From positions 3,858,136 through 3,922,135 of the forward strand of contig NZ_FNLF01000002.1 in the NCBI RefSeq assembly GCF_900103175.1: a DNA stretch of 64,000 bases, in the 5' to 3' direction. Below are positions 39,672-48,083 of this stretch, one piece after another (the first letter of the stretch is position 1; every line of letters starts with the position of its first letter). The position numbers were made by a program, and so were the translations under genes. A model generated the notes under the pieces. The model made no database searches and was not told the DNA's origin. It saw only the letters and a list, made by a program, of their open reading frames with translations. Origin of the DNA: Tsukamurella pulmonis (GTDB taxonomy: Bacteria; Actinomycetota; Actinomycetes; Mycobacteriales; Mycobacteriaceae).

Positions 39672-40325
39672 TCAGGGACGGAGGAAGCGCTTGCAGGCGC
39701 GCAGGGCCCGGCCGAGCACGTCCTCGGGCGCGACGGGCACGCGCCAGCCCTGCCACAGCGCCAGCAGCCGGAACCCCGAGGCGAGCACGGCGCCCACCAG
39801 CAGGGAGCGCGCATCGGTCGCGCCCCATTGCGCGGCCACGACGGTGGCGACGGCGCCGGTCAGGGCGGGGATGGCGTAGAGGTCGCGCTCCTGGATGAGC
39901 AGCGGTACCTCGTTGACCAGGATGTCGCGCAGCACGCCGCCGCCGAGCGCGGTGGTGATGCCGATCAGCGCGGCGGCGAAGGGCGACGCGTCGTGATGCA
40001 GCGCCGTGAGCGCGCCGGTCGCGGAGAAGACGCCCATGCCGACGGCGTCGAGGACGAGCACCGAGTTGCGGAGCCGGCCGAACTGCGGGTGGAAGACGAA
40101 CACGAAGGCCGCCGCGATCGAGGCGACGGTGATGTTCTCCCAGCCCTGGAACGAGGCGGGCGGGTGGATGCCCAGCAGCACGTCGCGCGCGACGCCACCG
40201 CCCACGCCGGTGAGCGCCGCGAGGGTCCACACCCCGAAGAGGTCGAGCCGCTTGCGGACGCCGATCAACGCACCGGAGGCAGCGAAAACCGCGATGCCTG
40301 CGTAGTTCAGCACCGCGAGCAACAC
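39672..40325 (-). CDS. TRIC-family (UPF0126) cation channel-like protein
   Basis: A 217-aa protein of seven predicted transmembrane helices arranged as two repeats of the TRIC/UPF0126 module: ALTGVGGGVARDVLLG and ALGGGVLRDILVNE, the duplicated glycine-rich G-x-G-G-G-x-x-R-D motif. Prokaryotic TRIC proteins form trimeric potassium or sodium channels. ATG at 40325. Isolated gene, no operon partner. Confidence 0.85.
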   Translation of the reverse strand: MLLAVLNYAGIAVFAASGALIGVRKRLDLFGVWTLAALTGVGGGVARDVLLGIHPPASFQGWENITVASIAAAFVFVFHPQFGRLRNSVLVLDAVGMGVFSATGALTALHHDASPFAAALIGITTALGGGVLRDILVNEVPLLIQERDLYAIPALTGAVATVVAAQWGATDARSLLVGAVLASGFRLLALWQGWRVPVAPEDVLGRALRACKRFLRP

Positions 40326-40400
40326 GACGGCTCCTTCAGATACACCTCAAGAGCGGGCCGGCACAGGGCCGACCCGCTCTCGGGGAAAGATCAGTGGAGC

Positions 40401-40574
40401 TTAGCGGCGATCGAGATCGACCAGGCCCAGCTTCGCGGCGCGCACGAGGCGACGCGGAACCAGGTGGGTGCGGCCGCCGACCTGCACGGCCTGCAGCTCG
40501 GGGTTGTTCGCCTTCCACTGCGAGCGACGAGCATGCGTGTTCGCCCGCGACATACGGCGCTTCGGTACAGCCAT
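40401..40574 (-). CDS. rpmF: Ribosomal protein L32, zinc-independent form
   Basis: A 57-aa protein, [20 protein letters not shown] at its start and LGLVDLDRR at its end, typical of actinobacterial L32. It has no cysteines, so it does not bind zinc. It lies 77 bases downstream of rpmE2 on the same strand and may be read from the Zur-controlled promoter, although L32 of this form is also the housekeeping version in mycobacteria. Confidence 0.88.
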   Translation of the reverse strand: MAVPKRRMSRANTHARRSQWKANNPELQAVQVGGRTHLVPRRLVRAAKLGLVDLDRR

Positions 40575-40651
40575 GATTCTTCCTATCGGTCTTGACGAAA
40601 AAAGCTCTCGACGCGAGCCCAGGAGGCTTCCAACGTCACAAGCACTGAAGT

Positions 40652-40915
40652 CTACCGTCCCGCGGCCCGCCCGCCAAAACGCGCGTACTTCTCCTGGAAC
40701 TTCTGCACGCGGCCGGCGGTGTCCATCACGCGCTGCTTACCCGTCCACAGCGGGTGCGAGTCGCTGGTCACGTCCACCACGATCAGCGGATACGTGACCC
40801 CGTCGACCTCGACGGTCCGCTCCGACGTCGCGGTGCTGCGCGTGAGGAAGACCTTTCCCGTCGACGAATCCTGGAACGCGACCGGACGGTACTCGGGATG
40901 GACTCCCTGCTTCAT
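40652..40915 (-). CDS. rpmE2: Ribosomal protein L31 type B, zinc-independent
   Basis: An 87-aa L31 beginning [20 protein letters not shown], with [30 protein letters not shown]. It lacks the CxxC zinc ligands of type A L31, so it replaces that protein under zinc limitation. Its ATG overlaps the mrf stop by four bases (ATGA), so both are expressed together from the Zur-controlled promoter. Confidence 0.92.
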   Translation of the reverse strand: MKQGVHPEYRPVAFQDSSTGKVFLTRSTATSERTVEVDGVTYPLIVVDVTSDSHPLWTGKQRVMDTAGRVQKFQEKYARFGGRAAGR

Positions 40916-42129
40916 GACATCTCCTCATCGATCTCGGTCTCGGCCGCGGGCGCGGCGAGGTCCTCACACGGGTCGGCGTGCATCTCGCCGAACGGGTCGT
41001 GCCAGCCGGCCCACTCGGCGGGGCCGGCCGCCAGCTCCTGCGGGGTCAGCTCGGCCCAGCGCAGCGTGTCGGCGATCTGCGCGGGGTCGGCCCCGGCGGC
41101 GAGCACCACCAGGTCGGTCCGACGGTCCCCGTGCGTCTCGTCCCACGCCGCCGACGCGATCGCCCAACGCTCGGGCGAACCCTCTCCCCCGGCGGCGAGC
41201 CACCGTCCGGCCGCGCCGACGCGCAGCCCCGCCCCAGCGGACTCGAGCCAGAAGGCCTCGTCGGGCCGGGTGGCGAGCCAGATGTGCCCACGGGCGTGGA
41301 CGACACCGTCGAGCAGCACGTCGATGGCCTCGTGGAACCGGCCGGGGTGCAGCGGGCGGCGGGCGCTGAACTCGACCAGGGCGACGTCACCGTCGGGCTC
41401 GAGCGGCGGGCAGCCGGGCAACAGCGGGCCGAAGGGCTCGATCGCCGGGCGCGGCGCGGCCACGCGCGGCAGCAGCTTCTCCAGGGGCACGCGCTCGCGG
41501 GCGATCGGCGCGCCGGGCGCGAGGCGGCGCAGTACGGCGCGCAGGCGGGCGGGGTCGGGGCTGTCGCCGGTCACGACCAGCAGCCCGGCGCTCTGCACGT
41601 GCCCGACGGCCAGTTGCGCGACGGTGCGCTCGTCGTCGTCGGGAACGCCGTAACGCTCCCCCAGGTCCTCCTCGCCGAGTGCGTCGGCGAGCCAGGTCGG
41701 TCCGTCGACGAAGCCGATCACGCCGACCACCTCGACGTCGCGCGCGGCCGGGCCGGGCACCGCGCCGACCATCTCCACCACCACGTGCTCGATCGCGTGC
41801 CGCACCGCCTCGGCCTCGAGGATCGGGTCCAGCCGCACGACGATCCGGCGCACGCCGGCGCGGCGGTGCAGCGTGCGCAGCAGCGGCAGCAGGTCCTCGC
41901 GCAGCGTGCACGAGACGCAGCCGTGCGCGAGTTCGAGCACGGCGACGCGCTCCTCGGCGACCAGGTCGGGCCGGAACGTGGTCTCCGACCGCACGACGAG
42001 TCCCTCGCGCAGGCCGGAGAGGTCGTGGTGCACGACGACGGTGCCGGGTTCGGCCAGCTCGAGCGCGCGCTCCTGCTCGCCGAACCCGGTCAGGAGCAGG
42101 ACCGGAGTTCTATTGGAAATGATTCCCAT
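40912..42129 (-). CDS. mrf: CobW-like P-loop-less protein, Mrf-type ribosome remodelling factor
   Basis: A 405-aa COG0523 relative: [19 protein letters not shown] stands where a Walker A would be but has no GKT/S, and the metal motif reads [22 protein letters not shown]. Both features match the mycobacterial Mrf protein, which helps convert ribosomes to the zinc-free form and promotes hibernation. The C-terminal part carries a CobW C-terminal domain ([26 protein letters not shown]). The start codon lies inside the Zur box, so the message is short-leadered or leaderless. Coupled to rpmE2. Confidence 0.85.
   Translation of the reverse strand: MGIISNRTPVLLLTGFGEQERALELAEPGTVVVHHDLSGLREGLVVRSETTFRPDLVAEERVAVLELAHGCVSCTLREDLLPLLRTLHRRAGVRRIVVRLDPILEAEAVRHAIEHVVVEMVGAVPGPAARDVEVVGVIGFVDGPTWLADALGEEDLGERYGVPDDDERTVAQLAVGHVQSAGLLVVTGDSPDPARLRAVLRRLAPGAPIARERVPLEKLLPRVAAPRPAIEPFGPLLPGCPPLEPDGDVALVEFSARRPLHPGRFHEAIDVLLDGVVHARGHIWLATRPDEAFWLESAGAGLRVGAAGRWLAAGGEGSPERWAIASAAWDETHGDRRTDLVVLAAGADPAQIADTLRWAELTPQELAAGPAEWAGWHDPFGEMHADPCEDLAAPAAETEIDEEMS
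42114..42128. promoter_or_regulatory. Zur box shared by two divergent operons
   Basis: TGGAAATGATTCCCA is a near-perfect palindrome matching the actinobacterial Zur consensus TGAAAATGATTTTCA. On the plus strand TTGGAA (from 42113) and TACGTT are 17 bases apart, so the box lies between the -35 and -10 of the rpmB operon. It also overlaps the mrf start codon. Zinc-loaded Zur would block both directions. Confidence 0.85.
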
Positions 42130-42175
42130 TTCTAGTACGTTACCTTATCGACAACCGTTCGCAAGAAGGAGAACC

Positions 42176-42412
42176 ATGTCCGCACACTGCCAGGTCACGG
42201 GTCGCGCACCCGGCTTCGGCAAGCGGGTCTCGCACAGCCACGTGCGCACGAACCGCCGCTGGGACCCGAACATCCAACGCCGCCGCTACTACGTGCCCTC
42301 GCTCGGACGCACCGTCGTGCTGCGGGTGTCCACGAAGGGCATCAAGACCATCGACCGCCGCGGCATCGACGCGGTCGTCGCCGAGATCCTGTCCCGAGGG
42401 GAGAAGCTGTAA
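42176..42412 (+). CDS. rpmB: Ribosomal protein L28, zinc-independent paralogue
   Basis: A 78-aa L28: [29 protein letters not shown] and [31 protein letters not shown]. It retains a single Cys near the start instead of the paired zinc ligands of the standard form. AAGGAG precedes the ATG. First gene of the Zur-controlled operon rpmB-rpmG-rpsN-rpsR. Confidence 0.92.
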   Translation: MSAHCQVTGRAPGFGKRVSHSHVRTNRRWDPNIQRRRYYVPSLGRTVVLRVSTKGIKTIDRRGIDAVVAEILSRGEKL

Positions 42413-42577
42413 ATGGCCCGCAACGAGATCCGACCGATCATCAAGCTCAAGTCCACCGCCGGCACCGGGTACACGTACGTGACCCGCAAGAACCGTCGCA
42501 ACGACCCCGACCGCATGGTGCTGCGCAAGTTCGATCCGGTGATCCGGCAGCACGTCGACTTCCGCGAGGAGCGCTGA
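42413..42577 (+). CDS. rpmG: Ribosomal protein L33, zinc-independent paralogue
   Basis: A 54-aa L33 starting [20 protein letters not shown] with [21 protein letters not shown]. The zinc-binding CxxC pairs of standard L33 are absent. The ATG follows the rpmB stop directly, and its own stop overlaps the rpsN start by one base (TGATG). Confidence 0.92.
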   Translation: MARNEIRPIIKLKSTAGTGYTYVTRKNRRNDPDRMVLRKFDPVIRQHVDFREER

Positions 42578-42882
42578 TGGCGACCAAGGCGAAGATCGCC
42601 GCCAACGAGCGGCGCAAGGCCCTGGTGGCGCGGCACGCGGAACGTCGCGCCGAGCTCAAGCGGCTCATCGCACACCCGTCGACCGACCCCGACGAGCGGG
42701 CCGACGCCGTGCGCACGCTGGCGAAGCTGCCGCGCGACGGCTCGGCCACCCGGGTGCGCAACCGCGATGCCGCCGACGGCCGCCCGCGCGGGCACCTGCG
42801 CAAGTTCGGCCTCTCCCGCGTGCGGGTGCGGCAGATGGCGCACGACGGTCAGCTGCCCGGCGTCCGGAAGTCGAGCTGGTGA
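42577..42882 (+). CDS. rpsN: Ribosomal protein S14, zinc-independent (101 aa)
   Basis: A long-form S14 of 101 aa: [31 protein letters not shown] and [46 protein letters not shown]. It has no CxxC zinc ribbon, unlike the 61-aa form. Overlaps rpmG by one base and rpsR by one base. Confidence 0.93.
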   Translation: MATKAKIAANERRKALVARHAERRAELKRLIAHPSTDPDERADAVRTLAKLPRDGSATRVRNRDAADGRPRGHLRKFGLSRVRVRQMAHDGQLPGVRKSSW

Positions 42883-43112
42883 TGGCGCGTAAACCGGTCC
42901 GCATCGCGGCCTCCCGGCGCGGCCTCGTCCGCGTCCCTGAAGGCGCTCTCGACTACAAAAACGTCACCTACCTGCGCACCTTCCTCAACGAGCGGGGCAA
43001 GCTGCGCTCCCGCGCGGTGACCCGGCTCTCGCCGCAGGATCAGCGGAAGCTGGCGCACGCGGTGAAGAACGCGCGCGAGATGGCGCTGCTCCCGTACTCC
43101 TCCAAGAAGTAG
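42882..43112 (+). CDS. rpsR: Ribosomal protein S18, zinc-independent paralogue
   Basis: A 76-aa S18: [73 protein letters not shown]. The ATG overlaps the rpsN stop (TGATG). It has no cysteines. Last gene of the zinc-limitation ribosomal operon, followed by a long hairpin. Confidence 0.92.
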   Translation: MARKPVRIAASRRGLVRVPEGALDYKNVTYLRTFLNERGKLRSRAVTRLSPQDQRKLAHAVKNAREMALLPYSSKK

Positions 43113-43115
43113 CCG

Positions 43116-43192
43116 CGTGACGAAACCGGGCTGTTTTCGGGCCAGAATGGGCATACGCCGTTCTGACTCGAAATCAGCCCGGTTTCGTCACG
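43116..43192. repeat. Long intergenic inverted repeat (77 bp)
   Basis: Outer arms of about 23 bp (one mismatch, CGTGACGAAACCGGGCTG with its complement) enclose a second inner stem (CAGAA/TTCTG). It starts three bases after rpsR and may act as its terminator, but the arms are unusually long. A similar two-tier hairpin is at 51413-51470. Confidence 0.65.
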
Positions 43193-43247
43193 TGCAACCC
43201 GCAGCAGCTCTCGGCGGCGATACTTCGGTCGCGTAACCTTTCGGCCC

Positions 43248-44186
43248 ATGACCTCCGTACTGGCCGGCTTCGCCGTGATCGCGATCATCATCGCGGCGGG
43301 CTGGCTGCTCGGCCGGCTCGAGGTGCTGGGCGAGCAGCCGGAGAAGCAGCTGTCGCTGCTGGTCTTCTACCTGCTCACGCCCGCCCTACTCCTGCATGCA
43401 CTGGCCACCACGGATGTCACGGTGCTGTTCAGCTCGCGGTTGTGGGTCAGCGCCGGGTCCGCACTGGCGATCGCCGCGGTGTACTACGTGATCGTCCGGG
43501 TCTTCTGGCGCCGCAGGATGGGCGACGCGACCATCGGTGCACTGGCCTCCAGCTATGTGAACTCGTCGAACCTCGGCATCCCGATCGCGGTCTTCGTGCT
43601 GCACGACACCTCGTACGTCGCGCCGCTGCTGCTGTTCCAGATCCTCGTCTTCTCGACGATCGCGCTGACGATGCTCGACATCGCCGAGGCGCGCGAGCGG
43701 ACCGGCCCGAAGCTGCCGCTGTGGCGGACCGTGGCCACGCCGCTGCTCAACCCGATCGTCGTGGGCGCGCTGATCGGGCTCGCGATCTCGCTGACCCGCT
43801 GGCACCCGCCGGACTGGGTGATGAGCCCCGTCAAGCTCCTCGGCGACGCCTCCGTCCCGATGGCGCTGATCGTCTTCGGGCTCTCGCTCGGCGGCGTGCG
43901 GGTGCTGCAGAAGGGCGAGGCCCCGCGTCGGGACATCGCGCTGGCCACCGTGCTCAAGATGATCGCAATGCCGGTGCTGGCCTGGGCGATGGCGCGCTTC
44001 CTGTTCGGCCAATCCGGCCATGCGCTGTTCGCGCAGACGGTGACCGCCGCCCTCCCCACGGCACAGAACGTGCTGGTCTACGGCCTGCGGTACAACCGCG
44101 GCGTGATCCTCGCGCGAGATTCCGGCCTTATCACAACGGTGCTCTCGATCCCGGCGATCATGCTGATCGCGTTCCTTCTCACCTGA
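43248..44186 (+). CDS. AEC-family transporter
   Basis: A 312-aa membrane protein with about ten transmembrane helices in two halves: the first contains LVFYLLTPALLLHALATTD, and NSSNLGIPIAVFVL marks the family. The second contains LGDASVPMALIVFGLSLGG and a broken helix near AALPTAQNVLVYGLRYNRG. AEC (auxin efflux carrier) members move malate, lactate and other organic anions; the substrate is unknown. ATG at 43248. Confidence 0.85.
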   Translation: MTSVLAGFAVIAIIIAAGWLLGRLEVLGEQPEKQLSLLVFYLLTPALLLHALATTDVTVLFSSRLWVSAGSALAIAAVYYVIVRVFWRRRMGDATIGALASSYVNSSNLGIPIAVFVLHDTSYVAPLLLFQILVFSTIALTMLDIAEARERTGPKLPLWRTVATPLLNPIVVGALIGLAISLTRWHPPDWVMSPVKLLGDASVPMALIVFGLSLGGVRVLQKGEAPRRDIALATVLKMIAMPVLAWAMARFLFGQSGHALFAQTVTAALPTAQNVLVYGLRYNRGVILARDSGLITTVLSIPAIMLIAFLLT

Positions 44187-44188
44187 CG

Positions 44189-44214
44189 AATGTGACGCAC
44201 GACCCGGTCACATT
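44189..44214. promoter_or_regulatory. Inverted repeat upstream of the H1-like gene
   Basis: AATGTGAC-N10-GTCACATT is a perfect 8-bp inverted repeat just after the AEC transporter stop, followed by another GTGTGACG. It may be the transporter's terminator or an operator; the 12-base gap between TGTGA and TCACA does not fit a standard CRP site (6). Confidence 0.4.
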
Positions 44215-44323
44215 ACGCGTGTGACGCCCGTTTCGGCTTGGGTTCGCGAAACTACTCATGGGTTAATGAAGCCACGAGCTGCGCGCTGTACGGCGCGCAG
44301 CGAACCGAACCCAGGAGAGACCC

Positions 44324-45313
44324 ATGGCTCAGACCGCCGCACAGCGCGCCGTCGAGGTGTTCGTCTCTGCCGTTGAGGCCCGCGGGGGCAAGGCAGAGGT
44401 GACCACGAAGGGCAACACCACGCTCGTCACCGTGACCGCGACCGACGGCCGCACCGAGACGCTCCGCGTCAAGGCCACCACCGGTGATTCGTGGCAGGCC
44501 CGCAAGAGCGAGGCCACCGCGAAGGCCCCCGTCACGGCCTGGGCCCTGGTCGATCTGTCCGACGGTGCGCCGATCGCGCTCGCCCCGGCCGCCGACTACG
44601 CCGCGCACGTGGCGAAGCTCGCCGCCGCGTGGGAGGGCAAGAACCCCGGCAAGGCGCTGACCGCCAACACCAACCTCGCCGTGACCGCCGACGCCGTGGC
44701 CGCGTGGGAGGACGCCTGGGCCGTGCTCGGCCTCGACGGTGCCGCGTCGCCCGCCGCGAAGGACGCTGCCGCAAAGCCCGCGGCTGCCAAGCCCGCCGCC
44801 GAGAAGCCCGCCGCCACGAAGGCCGCCCCGGCGAAGAAGTCGACCGCCGGCAAGACCACCCCGGCCGCGAAGAAGGCCGCACCCGCCAAGAAGGCCCCCG
44901 CGAAGAAGGCGCCGGCGAAGTCCGCCGCCAAGCCCGCCGCCAAGCCCGCCGCCAAGACCACGGCCGCGAAGCCCGCCGCCGCGAAGCCCGCCGCCGCGAA
45001 GCCGGCCGCGACCAAGCCCGCCGCCAAGCCGGCCGCCGCGAAGAAGGCGCCGGTCAAGGCGTCGGAGGCCAAGATCACCCCGATCGCCGCACAGAAGGAC
45101 GCCGCCTCGAAGGGCAGGGCGCCCGCTTCGATCGACGCGAAGAAGCCGGCCGCCACGTCGGACGCGAAGGCCGCGCCGAAGGCGAACGCGGACGCGAAGG
45201 CTCCGTCGAAGGATGTCGCGAAGGCCGAGCAGAAGGCGGCCCCGAAGAAGGGCCAGCCCTCGGGCATCGCGCTGCTGCTCAAGCGCCTCCCGGTGGTCGG
45301 CCGCCTGCTCTGA
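44324..45313 (+). CDS. Protein with histone-H1-like Lys/Ala/Pro-rich tail
   Basis: The first 140 residues form a compact domain (AQRAVEVFVSAVEARGGKAEVTTKGNTTLVTVTATDGRTETLRVKATTG ... AAHVAKLAAAWEGKNPG). Residues about 145-310 are almost only Ala, Lys, Pro and Thr in KPAA, KKAP and AKPA repeats, as in histone H1 or mycobacterial HupB/Lsr tails. The end QPSGIALLLKRLPVVGRLL is hydrophobic. The tail should bind DNA or acidic polymers. AGGAG precedes the ATG. N-terminal fold unrecognised. Confidence 0.65.
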   Translation: MAQTAAQRAVEVFVSAVEARGGKAEVTTKGNTTLVTVTATDGRTETLRVKATTGDSWQARKSEATAKAPVTAWALVDLSDGAPIALAPAADYAAHVAKLAAAWEGKNPGKALTANTNLAVTADAVAAWEDAWAVLGLDGAASPAAKDAAAKPAAAKPAAEKPAATKAAPAKKSTAGKTTPAAKKAAPAKKAPAKKAPAKSAAKPAAKPAAKTTAAKPAAAKPAAAKPAATKPAAKPAAAKKAPVKASEAKITPIAAQKDAASKGRAPASIDAKKPAATSDAKAAPKANADAKAPSKDVAKAEQKAAPKKGQPSGIALLLKRLPVVGRLL

Positions 45314-45348
45314 CGCGAGCGCCCCACCACCGCCGCCCAGCGGCGACC

Positions 45349-45385
45349 CGATCGTCCCCCGGTTCCTCGGACCGGGGGACGATCG
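45349..45385. terminator. Hairpin terminator after the H1-like gene
   Basis: A perfect 15-bp stem (45349-45363 with 45371-45385) with a 7-nt loop, 35 bases after the stop. Confidence 0.75.
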
Positions 45386-45452
45386 CGTTCCGGGGCGGTA
45401 TCGACCGGTTTTCGGAGGCGCACGGCCGACCCGATCCCCTAGAGTCGGGGGT

Positions 45453-46055
45453 ATGTCCGACGAGCTCGAACCCCTCCGCCGCGACGTCCTGCGGGCATCG
45501 GATCACGACCGCAACCGCGTCGTCGAGATGCTCTCCGAGGCGCTGGGCCTCGGCCAGATCGATCTGCACGAGTACGAGGAGCGCTCACAGGAGGCGGTGG
45601 CCGCGCGCACCTTCGCCGATCTCGATCGCCTCGTCGTCGACCTGCCCGCCGTGCAGAACCTCCCGGCCGCTGCGACGCCCGCGTACCGCCCACCGACGAC
45701 GGCACCGGCCGGGGTGCCGCGCATGGGCGACACCAAGTGGGCCGTGATGTCGGAGACCAAGGTGCGCGGCCCCGTCGCGGTCGGGCCGGAGCACACCGCG
45801 ACGGCGTTCTGGGGCGGCGTGACGCTGGACCTGCGCGAGGCCACGTTCCTCGTGGGCGACGTGGTGCTCAACGCCTACGCCGTGATGGGCGGCATCAAGA
45901 TCGTCCTGCCGCGCGGCGCCAACGTGCACGTGGAGGGTGTGGGCGTGATGGGCGCCTTCGAGCACAAGAACCCGCAGACCGGCGATCCCACCGGTCCCCG
46001 GATCGTGGTGAAGGGCTTCGCCTTCTGGGGCGGCGTCGAGGTCCAGATCAAGTAG
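45453..46055 (+). CDS. DUF1707 protein with LiaF-like C-terminus
   Basis: A 200-aa protein: an N-terminal DUF1707 helical module (LRASDHDRNRVVEMLSEALGLGQIDLHEYEERSQEAVAARTFADLDRLVVDLP), then a Pro-rich linker, then a beta-helix-like C-terminus of the YvqF/LiaF type (AFWGGVTLDLREATFLVGDVVLNAYAVMGGIKIVLPRGANVHVEG ... GFAFWGGVEVQIK). Unlike typical LiaF it has no membrane helix. Matches the Rv0966c type near MoxR/VWA genes in mycobacteria. Confidence 0.82.
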   Translation: MSDELEPLRRDVLRASDHDRNRVVEMLSEALGLGQIDLHEYEERSQEAVAARTFADLDRLVVDLPAVQNLPAAATPAYRPPTTAPAGVPRMGDTKWAVMSETKVRGPVAVGPEHTATAFWGGVTLDLREATFLVGDVVLNAYAVMGGIKIVLPRGANVHVEGVGVMGAFEHKNPQTGDPTGPRIVVKGFAFWGGVEVQIK

Positions 46056-46094
46056 GCGCTCCACCGGTCCCCTGCGGCGCCGCCCGGCGACGAT

Positions 46095-48083
46095 CTAGCG
46101 TCGGGTGCGGTTGCCCAGGTAGTCGCCGACGACGGCGGCGCCGAGCCCGTCCAGGTCCGGGGAGACCAGCCGCCCGCCCACGCGGCGCACCACCGCCGTG
46201 AGGAAGCGGGTGAGCCCGGGATCGTCGCCCAGCTGGAAGACGGTGATCTGCGCGCCCTGCGCGGCGACGGCGTCGAGCCCGCGCACCGTCATCGCGACGG
46301 TGCGGGGGTGCGGCGGGTAGTCGAAGAAGGGCTCGCCGTTCCGCTCGAGGTGGGCCGTCGGCTCACCGTCGGTGACGACGAGCAGCACCGGCTGCGCGTT
46401 CGGGTGCGAGCGGAAGTGCTGCTGCGCCAGAGCGAGTGCGTGGTGCAGGTTGGTGCCCTGCTCGTACGCCCCGTCCAGCCCGGTGAGCTCGCCGACGCTG
46501 AGGGTGCGGGCGTACCGCCCGAAACCGATGAGCGCCAGGTCATCCCCGCGGAAGCGCGTCGAGATCAGCTGGTGCAGAGCCAGCGCCGTGCGCTTCATCG
46601 GCAGCCAGCGCCCCTCCATGACCATGGAGAAGCTGGTGTCCACGAGCAGCGCGACGGCCGCGCGGCTGCGCGCCTCGGTCTCGGTGACCTCGATGTCCTT
46701 GGCGTCCAGCGTCACCGGCCCCGTCTCCCCCGAGGCGGCCTGCCGCAGCACGCCGTTGAGCACCGTGCGGGTGGCGTCCCACGGCTCGGTGTCGCCGAAG
46801 CGCCACTCCCGGCTCGCGCCGGTCGCCTCGCCGGTGGCGCCGGCGCGGGCGGTGTTGCGCTCGCCCCCACGCGCGGTCAGACGGTGCGCGACGTCCCGCA
46901 GGATCGACTGGCCGAGCTGCCGGATCGCCTTGGGAGACAGGCGCAGCGCCCCGTCGGGATCGCGGGAGAAGTAGCCCTGGTCCTTCAGCGCCTTCTCCAG
47001 CTCGGCGAGCGTGCGCGCGTCGGCGACGGCCTCCTCGCCGAGCTGCCGCTGCAGCGCCTCGAGGTCGATGTCGTCGAGCGAGGCGCCGTTGTGCTGCTGG
47101 CTGAGTTGCTCGGCGAGCGATTCCAGGTCGGCGATGTCCTGCATGGCCTGCGTCGCATCCCCCAACCCCATCCCGGAATCGCCCTCGAACTCCTGGCTGC
47201 CGGTCCAGTCCTCGCCGGGCCGGGCATCCATGAGCTTGCCGGTCAGATCGCTCAGCGCCTGGGAGAGCTGCGGCGAACCGAAGGCGGCCTGCGAGAGCTC
47301 CTCCAGCTCGGCCCGCTGCTCGGGAGTCAGGCTGTTGTAGAGCCGCTGCGCCGCGGCGGACCGCTGGGCCAGCGCGTCGATCAGCTCGTCGATGTTCCGC
47401 GGGTTCTCCGGGAAGTACTGACCGTGCTCGGCCATGAACTCCTCGAAGTCGTCCTGCGTCGCGGTGCCGGCGTTGTGCTTGTCCAGCAGCGTGTTCAGGT
47501 CGTCGAGCATCTTCTGGATCTGCTCGCGGTCCTCGTCGGTGGCGCCCTCGAGGGCCTGCTTGATGCCGGCGAACTGCTGATCGAGCAGCTCGCGGCCGAG
47601 CAGGTCGCGGATCTCCTCGTACTTCTGCGCGGCCTCCGGCGAGCGCCAGGAGTAGTCGCCCAGCTCGCGGACGGCCTGCGCCGCCGACGGCGGCAGGTTC
47701 GAGATCCGCATCTCCTGGAACCGCGCGTCGTCGTCGAGCGCCCGCGCGAGCTCCTTGCGCTCCGCGAGCACGGCCTCGTCGAGCAGCTTCTGCACGTCGT
47801 CGAAGGTCTTACCGAGGTTGTTGCGCTGCAACAGCTCCTGCCGGCGACGGTTCGCCAGCTCGGCGAGCTTGTCCAGGCCGCGGCGGTTCTCGCTCCCGCG
47901 GCGCAGGTACTCCTGCAGGGCGCGGCGCGGGGAGACGCCGCTCATGACGTCGCGGCCGATCTCGTCGAGCGCGTCGCGCAGGTCCACCGGCGGGGCCAGC
48001 GGATCGGGCCCGCCGGTGTAGCGGCGGTACCGGGCCAGATGCCCCCGCCGCGTGCTCTTCCCGCGCCGGGACCGATCAGCCAT
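46095..48083 (-). CDS. VWA-domain protein (MoxR partner)
   Basis: A 662-aa protein: N-terminal 400 residues are helical and charged, and the C-terminal von Willebrand A domain has the MIDAS motif VDTSFSMVMEG at about residue 468, then the Thr/Asp positions in GTNLHHALALAQ and VVTDGEPTAH. Such proteins act with the adjacent MoxR-type AAA+ ATPase as metal-insertion or complex-remodelling chaperones. Its start overlaps that gene's stop by eight bases. Counterpart of Rv0959. Confidence 0.85.
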   Translation of the reverse strand: MADRSRRGKSTRRGHLARYRRYTGGPDPLAPPVDLRDALDEIGRDVMSGVSPRRALQEYLRRGSENRRGLDKLAELANRRRQELLQRNNLGKTFDDVQKLLDEAVLAERKELARALDDDARFQEMRISNLPPSAAQAVRELGDYSWRSPEAAQKYEEIRDLLGRELLDQQFAGIKQALEGATDEDREQIQKMLDDLNTLLDKHNAGTATQDDFEEFMAEHGQYFPENPRNIDELIDALAQRSAAAQRLYNSLTPEQRAELEELSQAAFGSPQLSQALSDLTGKLMDARPGEDWTGSQEFEGDSGMGLGDATQAMQDIADLESLAEQLSQQHNGASLDDIDLEALQRQLGEEAVADARTLAELEKALKDQGYFSRDPDGALRLSPKAIRQLGQSILRDVAHRLTARGGERNTARAGATGEATGASREWRFGDTEPWDATRTVLNGVLRQAASGETGPVTLDAKDIEVTETEARSRAAVALLVDTSFSMVMEGRWLPMKRTALALHQLISTRFRGDDLALIGFGRYARTLSVGELTGLDGAYEQGTNLHHALALAQQHFRSHPNAQPVLLVVTDGEPTAHLERNGEPFFDYPPHPRTVAMTVRGLDAVAAQGAQITVFQLGDDPGLTRFLTAVVRRVGGRLVSPDLDGLGAAVVGDYLGNRTRR

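Noticed and set aside
44189-44214. CRP-type operator
   Set aside because: The half-sites TGTGA and TCACA are 12 bases apart rather than 6; a terminator or another regulator is as likely.
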